A stretch of 36,993 nucleotides of DNA from Nitrosospira sp. (GCA_013697655.1 JACCWK010000092.1:1-36993), one strand, 5' to 3'. Positions 11,986 through 20,730 are shown, counted from the first letter of the stretch. The notes: generated by a model not told the origin, from the sequence alone. A program made the numbers and translations.

Positions 11986-12629
11986 ATGGAAATCAAGGAA
12001 GTCAACGAGGATCCCACCCATTATCCCAAGAAGAAACCGATTCAACCGCTGGCATATTTCATCTTCACCACGCGCTGGCTGCAGCTGCCATTGTACCTTG
12101 GGCTGATTCTCGCCCAATGCGTATACGTGTACCACTTCTGGGTTGGGTTGAATTGACCGACCTGATTGGCGCTGTAATGGTTAACCAGACTGACTTACAG
12201 CATATTTTTGACGTCGTAGCTATTGAAGGTGCGCCCTGACCTACCAAGATTACTGAGACCATCATTATGCTGGTCGTGCTGGGGTTGATAGACGTGGTGA
12301 TGATCTCCAATCTGCTCATCATGGTGATTATCGGCGGCTATGAAACTTTCGTTTCGCGCATGAATCTGGAGGGCCATCCCGATCAACGGGAGTGGCTGTC
12401 GCATGTCAATGCATCGGTACTAAAAGTCAAACTTGCCACGGCCATCATCGGCATTTCGTCTATCCACTTGCTAAAGACCTTCATCAATGCCAACGCGTAC
12501 GATGCAAAAACCATAATCGCCCAAACTGGAATCCACGTCGTCTTTCTGCTTTCTGCTATCGCTATCGCCTATAGCGACCGCATCATGTCCGGTACGAGCA
12601 CACATAAACAGACACAAGACCCCCACTGA
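11986..12629 (+). pseudogene. UPF0114 (YqhA-like) membrane protein, broken
   Basis: The two pieces together match UPF0114, a family of small inner-membrane proteins of unknown role. The N-terminal piece (from ATG 11986) has FTTRWLQLPLYLGLILAQ. The C-terminal piece (to 12629) has [27 protein letters not shown] and [13 protein letters not shown] tandem duplication of GGGTT (12140-12144 and 12145-12149) shifts the frame; deleting one copy restores Phe-Trp-Val-Glu-Leu-Thr. A second lesion, an in-frame TGA at 12237-12239, lies before the conserved core. A restart at ATG 12267 could still give 120 residues holding most of the core, but no good ribosome site precedes it. The divergent neighbour is the TPR protease, 90 bp away. 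Confidence 0.85.
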
Positions 12630-12641
12630 ACGACAGGGTCC

Positions 12642-13151
12642 TCAGGCAACCATAGGCGGGATCCCTTGTAGCAAGTCTATTACCCCTTGTAGTGCTCCCG
12701 CCACCGCTTGCCGTCTTATCTCCTCGCGGCTGCCGCTAAAATAGTGCGTTTCGGTACGGGCAAGGCCATCTTTAATTAGCCAGGTGAAACATACCATTCC
12801 TACCGGCTTTTTCGCTGTGCCGCCGTCGGGCCCGGCAATGCCGGTAACGGAAACGACTACCTGCGCATGGCTTCGCGCAATAGCACATTCAGCCATTTCG
12901 TATGCAGCCTCCTCGGATACCGCACCGTATTGATCGAGCGTGGTGCTGCTCACGCCCAGCATTTCGCGCTTCGAGATGTCTGTATAGGTAATAAAGCCGC
13001 GTTCGTACCAGGCGGAACTTCCGGGTATCGAGGTAATGATCTGTCCTACCCAACCGCCGGTGCAGGACTCGGCGCTGGCAAGCATCAATCCCTGTTGCTC
13101 GAGCTCCGTCCCAACCTTTCTGGCGAGATCCTGAAGTGTCAAATCATCCAT
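12642..13151 (-). CDS. pncC: Nicotinamide-nucleotide amidase (CinA C-terminal family)
   Basis: A 169-residue protein made of the CinA C-terminal domain alone. The catalytic signature is SAESCTGGWVG (about residues 26-36), followed by GFITYTDISKREMLGV and SVTGIAGPDGGTAKKPVG. The enzyme deamidates nicotinamide mononucleotide to the acid form, recycling NMN released by DNA ligase. It ends a minus-strand cluster with pgpA and thiL (12-bp gap to pgpA). In many betaproteobacteria this gene sits next to recA; here a patch of about 3.3 kb intervenes. Confidence 0.93.
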   Translation of the reverse strand: MDDLTLQDLARKVGTELEQQGLMLASAESCTGGWVGQIITSIPGSSAWYERGFITYTDISKREMLGVSSTTLDQYGAVSEEAAYEMAECAIARSHAQVVVSVTGIAGPDGGTAKKPVGMVCFTWLIKDGLARTETHYFSGSREEIRRQAVAGALQGVIDLLQGIPPMVA

Positions 13152-13163
13152 GGTGTTTGATCC

Positions 13164-13694
13164 TCAATGTAGTCCCCACAATATCCCCGACGGTATGACA
13201 AATGCCTTCCATGCGGCCAGACACAGTAATGTCATGAATGCCGCCACGAGGTCATCGAACATTACCCCGAAGCCACCGCGCAGGCTGCTGTCATAATACC
13301 GGATCGGCGGAGGTTTGATGATATCGAACAGACGGAAAAGCAGAAACGCAAACGCCTGCCATAGCAGGGTATCGGGCGTAAATAGCAGCACCAGAAGGAA
13401 AGCAACGATCTCATCCCAAACCATGCCGCCATGATCATGCTTACCAAGCGCGCGGCCGGTAACCCTGCAAGCCCATATTCCGATGATGAACAACGCGCCG
13501 ATCAGCAGCAGAAATTCAATAGGATCGAAAAAGTAATCAAGCAACCAGAATATGGGGAATGCGGCGAGGGTCCCCGCCGTGCCGGGCGCAACCGGACTCA
13601 GCCCTACACCGCCGCCGAAAGCAATGAAATGCGCGGAATGGCGCCGTACAAATTCCCTGTCGGGAAGCGGATGGTCAGATGCGGAAATGATCAT
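13164..13694 (-). CDS. pgpA: Phosphatidylglycerophosphatase A
   Basis: A 176-residue inner-membrane phosphatase making phosphatidylglycerol from its phosphate. It has the family N-terminal block SPVAPGTAGTLAAFP, an acidic WDEIVAF motif, and the C-terminal KPPPIRYYDSSLRGGFGVMFDDLVAAF stretch, set among about four hydrophobic segments. The gene start overlaps the end of thiL by 20 bp, so translation is probably coupled. The start at 13694 gives MIISASDHPLPDREF; I see no better alternative. Confidence 0.94.
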   Translation of the reverse strand: MIISASDHPLPDREFVRRHSAHFIAFGGGVGLSPVAPGTAGTLAAFPIFWLLDYFFDPIEFLLLIGALFIIGIWACRVTGRALGKHDHGGMVWDEIVAFLLVLLFTPDTLLWQAFAFLLFRLFDIIKPPPIRYYDSSLRGGFGVMFDDLVAAFMTLLCLAAWKAFVIPSGILWGLH

Positions 13695-14646
13695 ATCCTT
13701 TCGTTTCGAGGGTCAGCAACTTGCCCTCTGCATCCAGCACTGCCAGACCCTCTCCTTCGCCGATTCTACCAATACGGGTTAATGGAATTTCCAGTTCCCT
13801 GGAAAGCGTCTGTATCTTTCCACACTTCGACTTGGGCGCTGTAAAACACAATTCATAGTCGTCTCCACCCGCTAGCAGGCACTTGATCGCCAGCGGTTGA
13901 GGAAGATGTTTTTTCATTGCCGTCGAGCAATTTATTTCATTCATTCTGATGACAGCGGCGACTTTCGAGCTTTTCAGGATATGTCCAAGATCCGCCAGTA
14001 GCCCATCGGAAATATCGATGGCGCTACTGGCAAGGCCGATTAACCGCTGCCCTAATTGGACCCGTGCGGTCGGAGTGTCCAGCGCAGGCAGGCACGCCGC
14101 GATTTCCCCGGGTTCAAGCACGATGCGCCGCTGCTCGTGAGCAAGCGCCAGGGCGGCATCGCCCAAATGACCGGATATCCAGATATCGTCGCCCGACCTG
14201 GCGCCACTGCGACGCAAGGCCTTTCCCTTCGCCACTTCACCAATGATTGTCACGCAGATATTGAGTGGGCCGCAGGTAGTATCTCCACCAATAAGTTCCA
14301 CCTGGTGGGTATGAGCAAGCCCAAAAAAACCATCCGCGAATGCTTCCAGCCATTTTTCATCGGCGCGAACTATTGCCTCTGGCAGTGCCAGCGCAAGGGT
14401 AGCCCATCGTGGTCTGGCCCCCATCGCCGCCATGTCGGAGAGGTTCACCGCGAGGGATTTGTGGCCTAACTTGCGTGGATCGGCGTCGGCAAAAAAATGT
14501 TGTCCGGATAGAAGCATGTCGGTGGAAACCGCCAGCTCCATTCCGGTCGTTGGCTTAATCAGCGCCGCATCGTCCCCGATGCCCAATACCGCGGCGGGGG
14601 ACGGACGGGTAAAATAACGGTAAATGATGTCGAATTCGGAAATCAC
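13675..14646 (-). CDS. thiL: Thiamine-monophosphate kinase
   Basis: A 323-residue cytoplasmic kinase that phosphorylates thiamine monophosphate to thiamine pyrophosphate. The family start EFDIIYRYF is followed by GIGDDAALI (metal and phosphate site, about residues 22-30), AVSTDMLLSGQHF, KSLAVNLSDMAAMGARP, DISDGLLADLGHIL and LAGGDDYELCFTAP. Length is typical. It lies 17 bp after nusB and overlaps pgpA, in the common nusB-thiL-pgpA order. Confidence 0.96.
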   Translation of the reverse strand: MISEFDIIYRYFTRPSPAAVLGIGDDAALIKPTTGMELAVSTDMLLSGQHFFADADPRKLGHKSLAVNLSDMAAMGARPRWATLALALPEAIVRADEKWLEAFADGFFGLAHTHQVELIGGDTTCGPLNICVTIIGEVAKGKALRRSGARSGDDIWISGHLGDAALALAHEQRRIVLEPGEIAACLPALDTPTARVQLGQRLIGLASSAIDISDGLLADLGHILKSSKVAAVIRMNEINCSTAMKKHLPQPLAIKCLLAGGDDYELCFTAPKSKCGKIQTLSRELEIPLTRIGRIGEGEGLAVLDAEGKLLTLETKGYDHFRI

Positions 14647-14663
14647 TTATAGCGCCTGGGCGG

Positions 14664-15125
14664 TTAAGCTTTGGCATTAATCTCAGTCGTTCGCAACTTG
14701 CCCGCCAGCTTATCCAGCACACCGTTTACGTACTTATGTCCATCGGTGCCGCCATAAGTCTTGGCGAGCTCCACGGCCTCGTTGATCACTGCCCGATAAG
14801 GCATTTCCGGGTGACTGGCTAGCTCATGGGTGCTCAGCAGCAGAATGGCAATCTCCACCGGACTGAGCTCCTTGAACGGACGGTCGAGATAAGGCTGGAT
14901 TTGTTTCTCCAGTTCTGCGCAATTCGCCAGGACTCCCCGCAGTAGAACCGAGAGATATTCCGCATCTGTCTTGAGATATTCCTTGGTTTCCTGAAGCTGC
15001 GCTTCAATAACCTCCACTGCGCCTCCCGCGACGCGCCATTGATAAAGTCCCTGCAAGGCCAGCTCGCGTGATCGGCGACGGCGGGTTTTGCGAATCGATT
15101 TAATTGCCGGTTTAAGCTGCGTCAT
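14664..15125 (-). CDS. nusB: Transcription antitermination protein NusB
   Basis: A 153-residue all-helical protein that binds boxA RNA with NusE (ribosomal protein S10) and supports antitermination on rRNA operons. Seen: a basic N-terminal [19 protein letters not shown], a central [24 protein letters not shown] and the C-terminal [28 protein letters not shown]. The ATG overlaps the ribH stop in an ATGA arrangement (15122-15125), so translation is coupled to ribH. Confidence 0.96.
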   Translation of the reverse strand: MTQLKPAIKSIRKTRRRRSRELALQGLYQWRVAGGAVEVIEAQLQETKEYLKTDAEYLSVLLRGVLANCAELEKQIQPYLDRPFKELSPVEIAILLLSTHELASHPEMPYRAVINEAVELAKTYGGTDGHKYVNGVLDKLAGKLRTTEINAKA

Positions 15126-15604
15126 TGGGTGACTTCGTCGAGCTCTCTTAGCAGATTAGCCATCTCCAGTGCTGCCTGCGCAGCCTCGGTCCCTTTCTGA
15201 CTCATGCGCGCTAATGCCTGATCGTCAGTATCGGTGGTAAGGATACCGTTGGCAACGGGAACGCCTGTGTCAAGCTGCACGGTAGCCACACCGCTGGCCG
15301 ATTGGTTGGACACGACTTCAAAATGAAAGGTGTCCCCGCGTATTACGGAGCCTAACGCCACCAGAGCGTCAAATTGATCGGTTAACGCCATTTTTTGCAG
15401 CGCCAGGGGAATTTCCAGTGCGCCCGGCACTGTCACCAGCAACATGCCTGATTCCTGCACGCCCTGCTTTAGCAATTCCGCAGTACAGGCGCCCAGCAAT
15501 CCCTCACTCACATTTATGTTAAAGCGGCTCATAACGATGCCAATACGTAGTTCTCCGCCATCGAGATTGGGTTCGAGTTCAAGAATGTTGTCATACCGTG
15601 CCAT
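15122..15604 (-). CDS. ribH: 6,7-dimethyl-8-ribityllumazine synthase
   Basis: A 160-residue enzyme that condenses 3,4-dihydroxybutanone phosphate with the ribitylamino-uracil to make lumazine, the penultimate riboflavin step. Motifs: [15 protein letters not shown] (substrate pocket), [31 protein letters not shown] (the catalytic His is in this stretch) and [12 protein letters not shown]. Family proteins assemble as pentamers or 60-mer shells. It follows ribBA by 39 bp and overlaps nusB by 4 bp. Confidence 0.97.
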   Translation of the reverse strand: MARYDNILELEPNLDGGELRIGIVMSRFNINVSEGLLGACTAELLKQGVQESGMLLVTVPGALEIPLALQKMALTDQFDALVALGSVIRGDTFHFEVVSNQSASGVATVQLDTGVPVANGILTTDTDDQALARMSQKGTEAAQAALEMANLLRELDEVTQ

Positions 15605-15643
15605 GTGTGCTCCTGTAACAATAAATTAACCGCAATAGAGTTT

Positions 15644-16765
15644 TTACGGTCGTGGTGGCTTCTGGCTTCTATCTTCCGGTTCCAGATATCCCGTGACTTC
15701 GAGGCCGAAACCCGCCATGCTGGGCATTTTGCGGGGGATGGCCAGTAACCGCATCTTGCCCACATCAAGGTCTTTCAGTATCTGTGCTCCAATACCGTAA
15801 TCGCGCAAATCTGTTCTTGCAACAATATGGGGGCTTGATTTCGCCAGCATGACACGCTCCATTAATTGAGCCGGACTTTCCCTTCGCTGGAGCAACACGA
15901 TCACGCCGGACGCCGCACCCGAGATTACCTGAAGCGTATCATTTACATTCCATGAATGGGTGTCGTCATTTATATCCAGAAGATCAATGACCGACAGAGG
16001 TTCATGCACGCGCACCAGGGTTTCAGTGTTGGGATCGATTTTGCCCTTCACCAGGGCCAAATGGGTCGCGTTAACTGTTTTATCGAGATAGGCAATGAGG
16101 CAGAACTCCCCATGGCTCGTCTGGATGGAACGTTCGGCTACGCGCCTCACCAGGCTTTCGGTGCGGCTCCGGTAATGAATTAGATCCGCAATGGCGCCGA
16201 TTTTAAGTTGATGCTTTGCGGCGAATTCGATCAAATCCGGAAGACGGGCCATGCTGCCATCTTCCGTCAAAATTTCGCAAATTACGGATGCGGGGCTAAG
16301 TCCCGCCAAATTCGCTAGATCACAGCCTGCTTCGGTATGACCTGCGCGTACAAGTACGCCGCCATTTTGCGCCATCAGTGGGAAAATGTGTCCCGGTTGG
16401 ACGATATCTTCCGGCTTAGCGCTTGGATGTGCGGCGACCTGTATGGTGCGAGCTCGGTCGGCGGCTGAAATGCCAGTCGTGACCCCGTCCGCCGCCTCAA
16501 TGGAAAGCGTAAAATTGGTACCGAGCGGGGAGCGGTTGGTGGACACCATCAGTGGTAGATTGAGCTGGTTGCAGTGCTCTTCCGTCAGCGTCAGGCAGAT
16601 TAACCCCCGTCCATGGGTGGCCATGAAATTGATGGCCGCCGATGTAACGAAATCTGCCGCCAATACCAGGTCGCCTTCATTCTCGCGATTTTCCTCGTCT
16701 ACGAGGATCACCATTCTGCCTGCCTTGATTTCGGCAATTATTTGCTGAATAGAACTTATAATCAT
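15644..16765 (-). CDS. ribBA: RibBA-type protein: active DHBP synthase, degenerate GTP cyclohydrolase II half
   Basis: A 373-residue protein. Residues 1-200 are 3,4-dihydroxy-2-butanone 4-phosphate synthase, with the metal-binding acidic loop DEENRENEGDLVLAAD, THGRGLICLTLTEEHC, and RAGHTEAGCDLANLAG. The C-terminal half resembles GTP cyclohydrolase II but lacks its zinc site: the expected cysteine cluster is replaced by VHEPLSVIDLLDIND, and only one Cys remains in this half. The later RDYGIGAQILKDLDVGKMRLL block is kept. So the first activity is expected and the second is not; a separate RibA must exist elsewhere. It sits 15 bp after ribE and before ribH. Confidence 0.92.
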   Translation of the reverse strand: MIISSIQQIIAEIKAGRMVILVDEENRENEGDLVLAADFVTSAAINFMATHGRGLICLTLTEEHCNQLNLPLMVSTNRSPLGTNFTLSIEAADGVTTGISAADRARTIQVAAHPSAKPEDIVQPGHIFPLMAQNGGVLVRAGHTEAGCDLANLAGLSPASVICEILTEDGSMARLPDLIEFAAKHQLKIGAIADLIHYRSRTESLVRRVAERSIQTSHGEFCLIAYLDKTVNATHLALVKGKIDPNTETLVRVHEPLSVIDLLDINDDTHSWNVNDTLQVISGAASGVIVLLQRRESPAQLMERVMLAKSSPHIVARTDLRDYGIGAQILKDLDVGKMRLLAIPRKMPSMAGFGLEVTGYLEPEDRSQKPPRP

Positions 16766-16780
16766 TGTTAAATGTCAGTC

Positions 16781-17377
16781 TTAATTTATGCGATTACCCA
16801 TCAGCTGCTCCACATACCGCGCCAGCATATCTACTTCCAGATTTACTTTCGCGTCCTCTTTCAGGTCATTTAGTGTGGTCACGGCCAGAGTATGACGAAT
16901 AAGATTAACTTCAAACTCATCCCCCATCGTTTGGTTTACCGTCAAACTTACCCCGTCCACGGTGATTGAACCTTTTTTTACGATATATTTTAATAATGAA
17001 GCCGGCACTTTAATCACCAGCAGATTACTTTCCCCGATTGGCTTGAACTTTACCACTTCGCCGATGCCGTCTACATGGCCGCTCACCAGGTGGCCACCAA
17101 TCCTGTCGGATAAGCGCATGGCTCGCTCGAGATTGACCCGTCCATCCTCTTTATCCAAACCTTCGGTACAATTCAAGGTTTCGCGTGAGACATCCACGGA
17201 AAACATGCCATTTATCAGTGTCGTGACAGTTAGGCACACGCCATTTACCGCGATACTGTCCCCAATTTTGACATCGGATATATCCAGCATGCCGGGCGAA
17301 ATTTTCAGGCAGATGCCGGCCTCTAAAGCCGCGATGTGTTTTATCTCGCCGACCGCTTCTATTATCCCGGTAAACAT
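16781..17377 (-). CDS. ribE: Riboflavin synthase, alpha chain
   Basis: A 198-residue enzyme that dismutates two lumazines into riboflavin. The fold is an internal duplication. The first half starts MFTGIIEAVGEIKHI and contains DSIAVNGVCLTVT; the second has HLVSGHVDGIGEVV and KGSITVDGVSLTVN. I chose ATG 17377 because it gives the conserved MFTGIIE start with AGGGA upstream; the open frame extends 81 bp further but is not conserved. It is the first gene of the ribE-ribBA-ribH-nusB-thiL-pgpA-pncC run and is divergent from the sensor kinase gene. Confidence 0.96.
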   Translation of the reverse strand: MFTGIIEAVGEIKHIAALEAGICLKISPGMLDISDVKIGDSIAVNGVCLTVTTLINGMFSVDVSRETLNCTEGLDKEDGRVNLERAMRLSDRIGGHLVSGHVDGIGEVVKFKPIGESNLLVIKVPASLLKYIVKKGSITVDGVSLTVNQTMGDEFEVNLIRHTLAVTTLNDLKEDAKVNLEVDMLARYVEQLMGNRIN

Positions 17378-17450
17378 CAGAATCCCTTTTGCGTTCAAAT
17401 ACAATAGCCGCTTATTGTAAGCGCCTATTGGTCCGGACATAAGAGGGGTG

Positions 17451-17467
17451 TGCGGCAATTTGCCGCA
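17451..17467. promoter_or_regulatory. Dyad TGCGGCAATTTGCCGCA in the ribE/regB intergenic region
   Basis: A perfect 7-bp inverted repeat with a 3-nt centre, between the divergent ribE and sensor kinase genes. It can be read as GCGGC-N5-GCCGC, which fits the RegA/PrrA-type consensus I recall (GCGNC, variable spacer, GNCGC). The regulator encoded next to it has a RegA-like recognition helix. Function is inferred, not shown. Confidence 0.45.
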
Positions 17468-17538
17468 TGGTCGTGAATTACAATATACGCTAATGTCCGG
17501 ATTAAGTTACACATAGAAGGTAAGGTACAAAACAAGCA

Positions 17539-18810
17539 ATGGAAATGTTCAGTCATCTCAGCCAGTCGCCGCTACGCAAGAATTTGCAACGTTTGTTCCT
17601 GCTCAGAAATATCGTGATTGTCGCTCAATGCCTGACCTTCGCCTTGGCGCATTGGGCACTCGAGATGGAACTGCCATGGACGGAAATGGTCGCTGTGACA
17701 GCTCTGCTCGCGATATTGAATCTTGCAACGTGGATTCGCCTCTATCGGAACTGGCCAGTCTCAAGCGTTGAATTTTTTGCTCAATTATTAGTTGATGTGT
17801 TTGCATTAAGCACATTATTGTATTTCAGCGGGGGATCAACGAACCCGTTTATCTCGCTTTATCTGTTGCCATTGACGATTGCTGCCGCAGCATTGCCCTG
17901 GGCTTATACCTGGGTGATGGCGGCAATCACAATATGCTGTTATACGCTGCTGCTGTTTTATTATGTGCCGCTGCCGCATGACCATGAAGAACATAACAGC
18001 GAGTTTAACTTGCATGTGTCCGGGATGTGGCTGGCCTTCGTATTAAGCACCGTATTAATTGCCTGGTTTGTAGTCAAAATGGGAATATCGATCCGTGAAC
18101 GCGACAAGGATCTGGCATTGGCACGCGAGCAGGCGCTACGTAACGAACAAATTATTGCGCTTGGAACATTGGCGGCCGGTGCAGCTCACGAGCTCGGAAC
18201 ACCGCTGGCGACAATGGCGGTGGTGACGGGGGAATTGCAAAAGGATTATACTGAAAACAACGAATTTCAAGCTAATATCAGAATACTCCGCGACCAGATC
18301 ACCCATTGCAAGCATATGTTGACGCAATTGCTGGCCGATGCCGGACAAGCGCGAGCCGAAGATGGCAGCGGTCAGGCTGTTGACTATTTCTTGCGCCAGG
18401 TTTTGGACAAATGGCAGTTGATACGGCCTTCCGTCAAGTTTACTTATCATGGCGAGGGAGTACAGCCAGCCCCGCAAATTCTGAATACCCAGCTACTGAG
18501 CCAGTCTATTTTAAATCTGCTGAATAATGCGGCAGATGCCTCCTTGAAACAGGTGGAGATAGAAGCCCATTGGACTCATCAGGAGTTACATCTAGAAATC
18601 CTCGATTACGGCGAGGGGCTTACGGGCGAAGCTGTGCAGAGGGCGGGGCAGGCGTTCTTTACCAGCAAAGCGCCAGGGCACGGTTTTGGAATCGGTTTAT
18701 TCCTTGCGAACGCAAATATTGAGCGATTTGGCGGTAGCGTTCGTTTGACCAATCGGGAACGCGGCGCTTGTACTCAAGTGACATTACCTCTGATACGGCA
18801 ATCGATATGA
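17539..18810 (+). CDS. RegB/PrrB-type redox-sensing histidine kinase
   Basis: A 423-residue membrane sensor kinase. Residues 20-180 hold about six membrane helices with the quinone-site motif GGSTNPF (98-104) typical of RegB. The H-box LGTLAAGAAHELGTPLATM has the phosphorylated His217. Cys257 (ITHCKHML) lies where RegB carries its redox-active cysteine. The N-box LNLLNNAADAS (about 326-335) and G-boxes DYGEG and GHGFGIGLFLA complete the ATPase. Known RegB proteins sense quinone redox state and oxygen and phosphorylate RegA, controlling energy metabolism genes. The stop overlaps the regulator's ATG (ATGA). Its target genes here are unknown. Confidence 0.9.
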   Translation: MEMFSHLSQSPLRKNLQRLFLLRNIVIVAQCLTFALAHWALEMELPWTEMVAVTALLAILNLATWIRLYRNWPVSSVEFFAQLLVDVFALSTLLYFSGGSTNPFISLYLLPLTIAAAALPWAYTWVMAAITICCYTLLLFYYVPLPHDHEEHNSEFNLHVSGMWLAFVLSTVLIAWFVVKMGISIRERDKDLALAREQALRNEQIIALGTLAAGAAHELGTPLATMAVVTGELQKDYTENNEFQANIRILRDQITHCKHMLTQLLADAGQARAEDGSGQAVDYFLRQVLDKWQLIRPSVKFTYHGEGVQPAPQILNTQLLSQSILNLLNNAADASLKQVEIEAHWTHQELHLEILDYGEGLTGEAVQRAGQAFFTSKAPGHGFGIGLFLANANIERFGGSVRLTNRERGACTQVTLPLIRQSI

Positions 18811-19367
18811 CAACCTTACCGACGATGGACGTCGATGATCGACCGGCTTTGCTGATTGTCGACGACGACGCTACTTTCTGTGGCGTGCTCACAAATGCCA
18901 TGGCAAAACGTGGATTCAACATAACGTGTGCCCATACGGTGGAGCAGGCGCTCGAATTTGCAGAGGTTTGCACCCCTGAATATGCGGTTATTGATCTCAG
19001 GTTGCCGGGGACTTCCGGTTTAGCCCTGGTTGAAAAACTGAAAGCCCTTGATCCTGGTACGCGGATCGTCATGTTGACCGGTTACGCCAGTATCGCCACG
19101 GCAGTGGAAGCAATTAAACTTGGCGCAACGCACTATCTTGCGAAACCTGTCGATGTGGATGAAATCATGATTGCGTTTGAGCGCACTGCAGGCGATGCAG
19201 ATGTGCAAATCAGTGCACATCCGCTATCGGTAAACCGGCTTGAATGGGAGTATATCCAGCGTGTTCTGGGCGAAAACAAAGGGAATGTTTCCGTAACGGC
19301 GAGAGCACTTAACATGCACCGGCGGACGTTGCAACGCAAGCTTACTAAAAACCCCGCTAAAACGTAG
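18807..19367 (+). CDS. RegA/PrrA-type response regulator
   Basis: A 186-residue regulator: a receiver domain with acidic residues Asp19-21, phospho-acceptor Asp63 (VIDLRLPG), Thr91 and Lys113, then a short linker and a Fis-type helix-turn-helix (about 144-182) with NVSVTARALNMHRRTLQRKL. The helix is almost the same as the one I recall from RegA/PrrA/ActR proteins. I chose ATG 18807 because it overlaps the kinase stop codon and because the frame upstream lies inside the kinase gene. It probably acts as a global redox regulator with the neighbouring kinase. It converges on ribD. Confidence 0.92.
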   Translation: MTTLPTMDVDDRPALLIVDDDATFCGVLTNAMAKRGFNITCAHTVEQALEFAEVCTPEYAVIDLRLPGTSGLALVEKLKALDPGTRIVMLTGYASIATAVEAIKLGATHYLAKPVDVDEIMIAFERTAGDADVQISAHPLSVNRLEWEYIQRVLGENKGNVSVTARALNMHRRTLQRKLTKNPAKT

Positions 19368-19405
19368 AGGATATTCAGAAGCACCCTTGAGCCGCCCACG
19401 GTTTG

Positions 19406-20491
19406 TTAAGAAAAGCGGGCAATGATGCGAATATCAGGTCCGATAGTGCGCAGATCGAAAATCTTGAGCGCGCATTTTTCTGCCAGATCGGTCAACTCCG
19501 GCAGTTTTAACATGCCCCGCGCGGCATCACCGATCAGGTACGGGGCGAGATAAATTACCAATTCATCCACCAGACCTGCACTAAGAAGAGAACCATTCAA
19601 TTTAGCCCCTGCCTCGACCAGCACTTCATTGATCTCAGAATCGGCAAGCATCTGCATCATTCTACCCAGATGAACATTGCCATTCTCCTCTGGCAGCACC
19701 ATCACCCGCGCGCCCGCATCATGTAATGCTGCGATTTTCCCCTCGCTAGGGGTAGCGGTAAAGATGAACTCTCCTTCTCCTTGCAGCGCCTTGGCTGTTA
19801 TCGGAATGTCCAGATTTCTGTCCACTACCACACGCAACGGCTGTCTGAATGTTTTCACATGGCGTACAGTCAGTTGCGGATCATCCGCCAGCACGGTGCC
19901 AATACCGGTTAGCACTGCGCACGAGCGGGCACGAAACCCGTGGCCGTCGCGTCGTGCCGCCTCACTGGTAATCCATTGGCTAGCGCCGTTGTTGAGCGCG
20001 GTCTTGCCATCTAGACTTGCCGCGATTTTCATCCGCACCCACGGGCGCTTGCGCGTCATGCGCGCGACAAAACCGATATTGAGCGCATGAGCTTCCGCTT
20101 CCATCAAACCGATTTCCACCTTTATCCCAGCCTGTTTCAATAGCGCGCAGCCTCGACCCGCTACGAGGGGGTTCGGGTCTTGCATGGCTGCTACCAGCCT
20201 GGTGATACCCGCTTCGATTAATGCTGCGGCACAAGGTAGGGTACGTCCATGATGGCTGCATGGCTCCAAGGAAACATAAACGGTTGAACCTTGTGCTGCT
20301 GTTCCCGCAACATTGAGGGCATTTATCTCGGCGTGAGGCTGCCCCGCACGTTCGTGCCAGCCGCTGCCCACAATACGACCATCACGCACGATTACGCAGC
20401 CCACCCGGGGATTGGGGCTGGTTCCATACAATCCCTTTTCTGCGAGCTGCAAGGCCAGGGACATATAGATGTGATCAGTTGACGAAAACAT
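19406..20491 (-). CDS. ribD: Bifunctional riboflavin deaminase/reductase RibD
   Basis: A 361-residue enzyme for the second and third steps from GTP to riboflavin. The N-terminal deaminase (about 1-145) has the zinc ligands and catalytic Glu in HAE (His53, Glu55) and PCSHHGRTLPC (Cys78, Cys87). The C-terminal NADPH-dependent reductase (about 150-361) starts with RPWVRMKIAASLDGKTAL and includes SQWITSEAARRDGHGFRARSCAVLTGIGTVLADDPQLTVR and the VLVEAGAKLNGSLL motif. Length is normal. It is separated from ribE by the two-component pair. The 239 bp upstream to nrdR hold no gene I can support. Confidence 0.96.
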   Translation of the reverse strand: MFSSTDHIYMSLALQLAEKGLYGTSPNPRVGCVIVRDGRIVGSGWHERAGQPHAEINALNVAGTAAQGSTVYVSLEPCSHHGRTLPCAAALIEAGITRLVAAMQDPNPLVAGRGCALLKQAGIKVEIGLMEAEAHALNIGFVARMTRKRPWVRMKIAASLDGKTALNNGASQWITSEAARRDGHGFRARSCAVLTGIGTVLADDPQLTVRHVKTFRQPLRVVVDRNLDIPITAKALQGEGEFIFTATPSEGKIAALHDAGARVMVLPEENGNVHLGRMMQMLADSEINEVLVEAGAKLNGSLLSAGLVDELVIYLAPYLIGDAARGMLKLPELTDLAEKCALKIFDLRTIGPDIRIIARFS

Positions 20492-20730
20492 AGGGTATCC
20501 CTCTATTATTCAAATGTTCGCTTTCTGGGTGCCTGCTTCCTCCGCGTTGCAACCGTAGGTAAGTGCCTGCTTTAAAAATCGAATTTTATGAAGGTATGCG
20601 GATGGAATTGTGTGGCACGACTTTGCGCATGCCAGTTGGCGAATATGAGGATGACAGCGGTGATGATTACTGCGGCAGTGATTACTGCCCTGTTCCGACG
20701 AAAACAGAAAACGGATGCTGAAGTTTCAAT

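Noticed and set aside
17378-17538. FMN riboswitch before ribE
   Set aside because: The conserved RFN element pieces are not present in this 160-bp region.
20492-20730. A small plus-strand frame (from 20588) between nrdR and ribD
   Set aside because: It runs into the nrdR 3' end antisense, has no ribosome site and no recognisable sequence.
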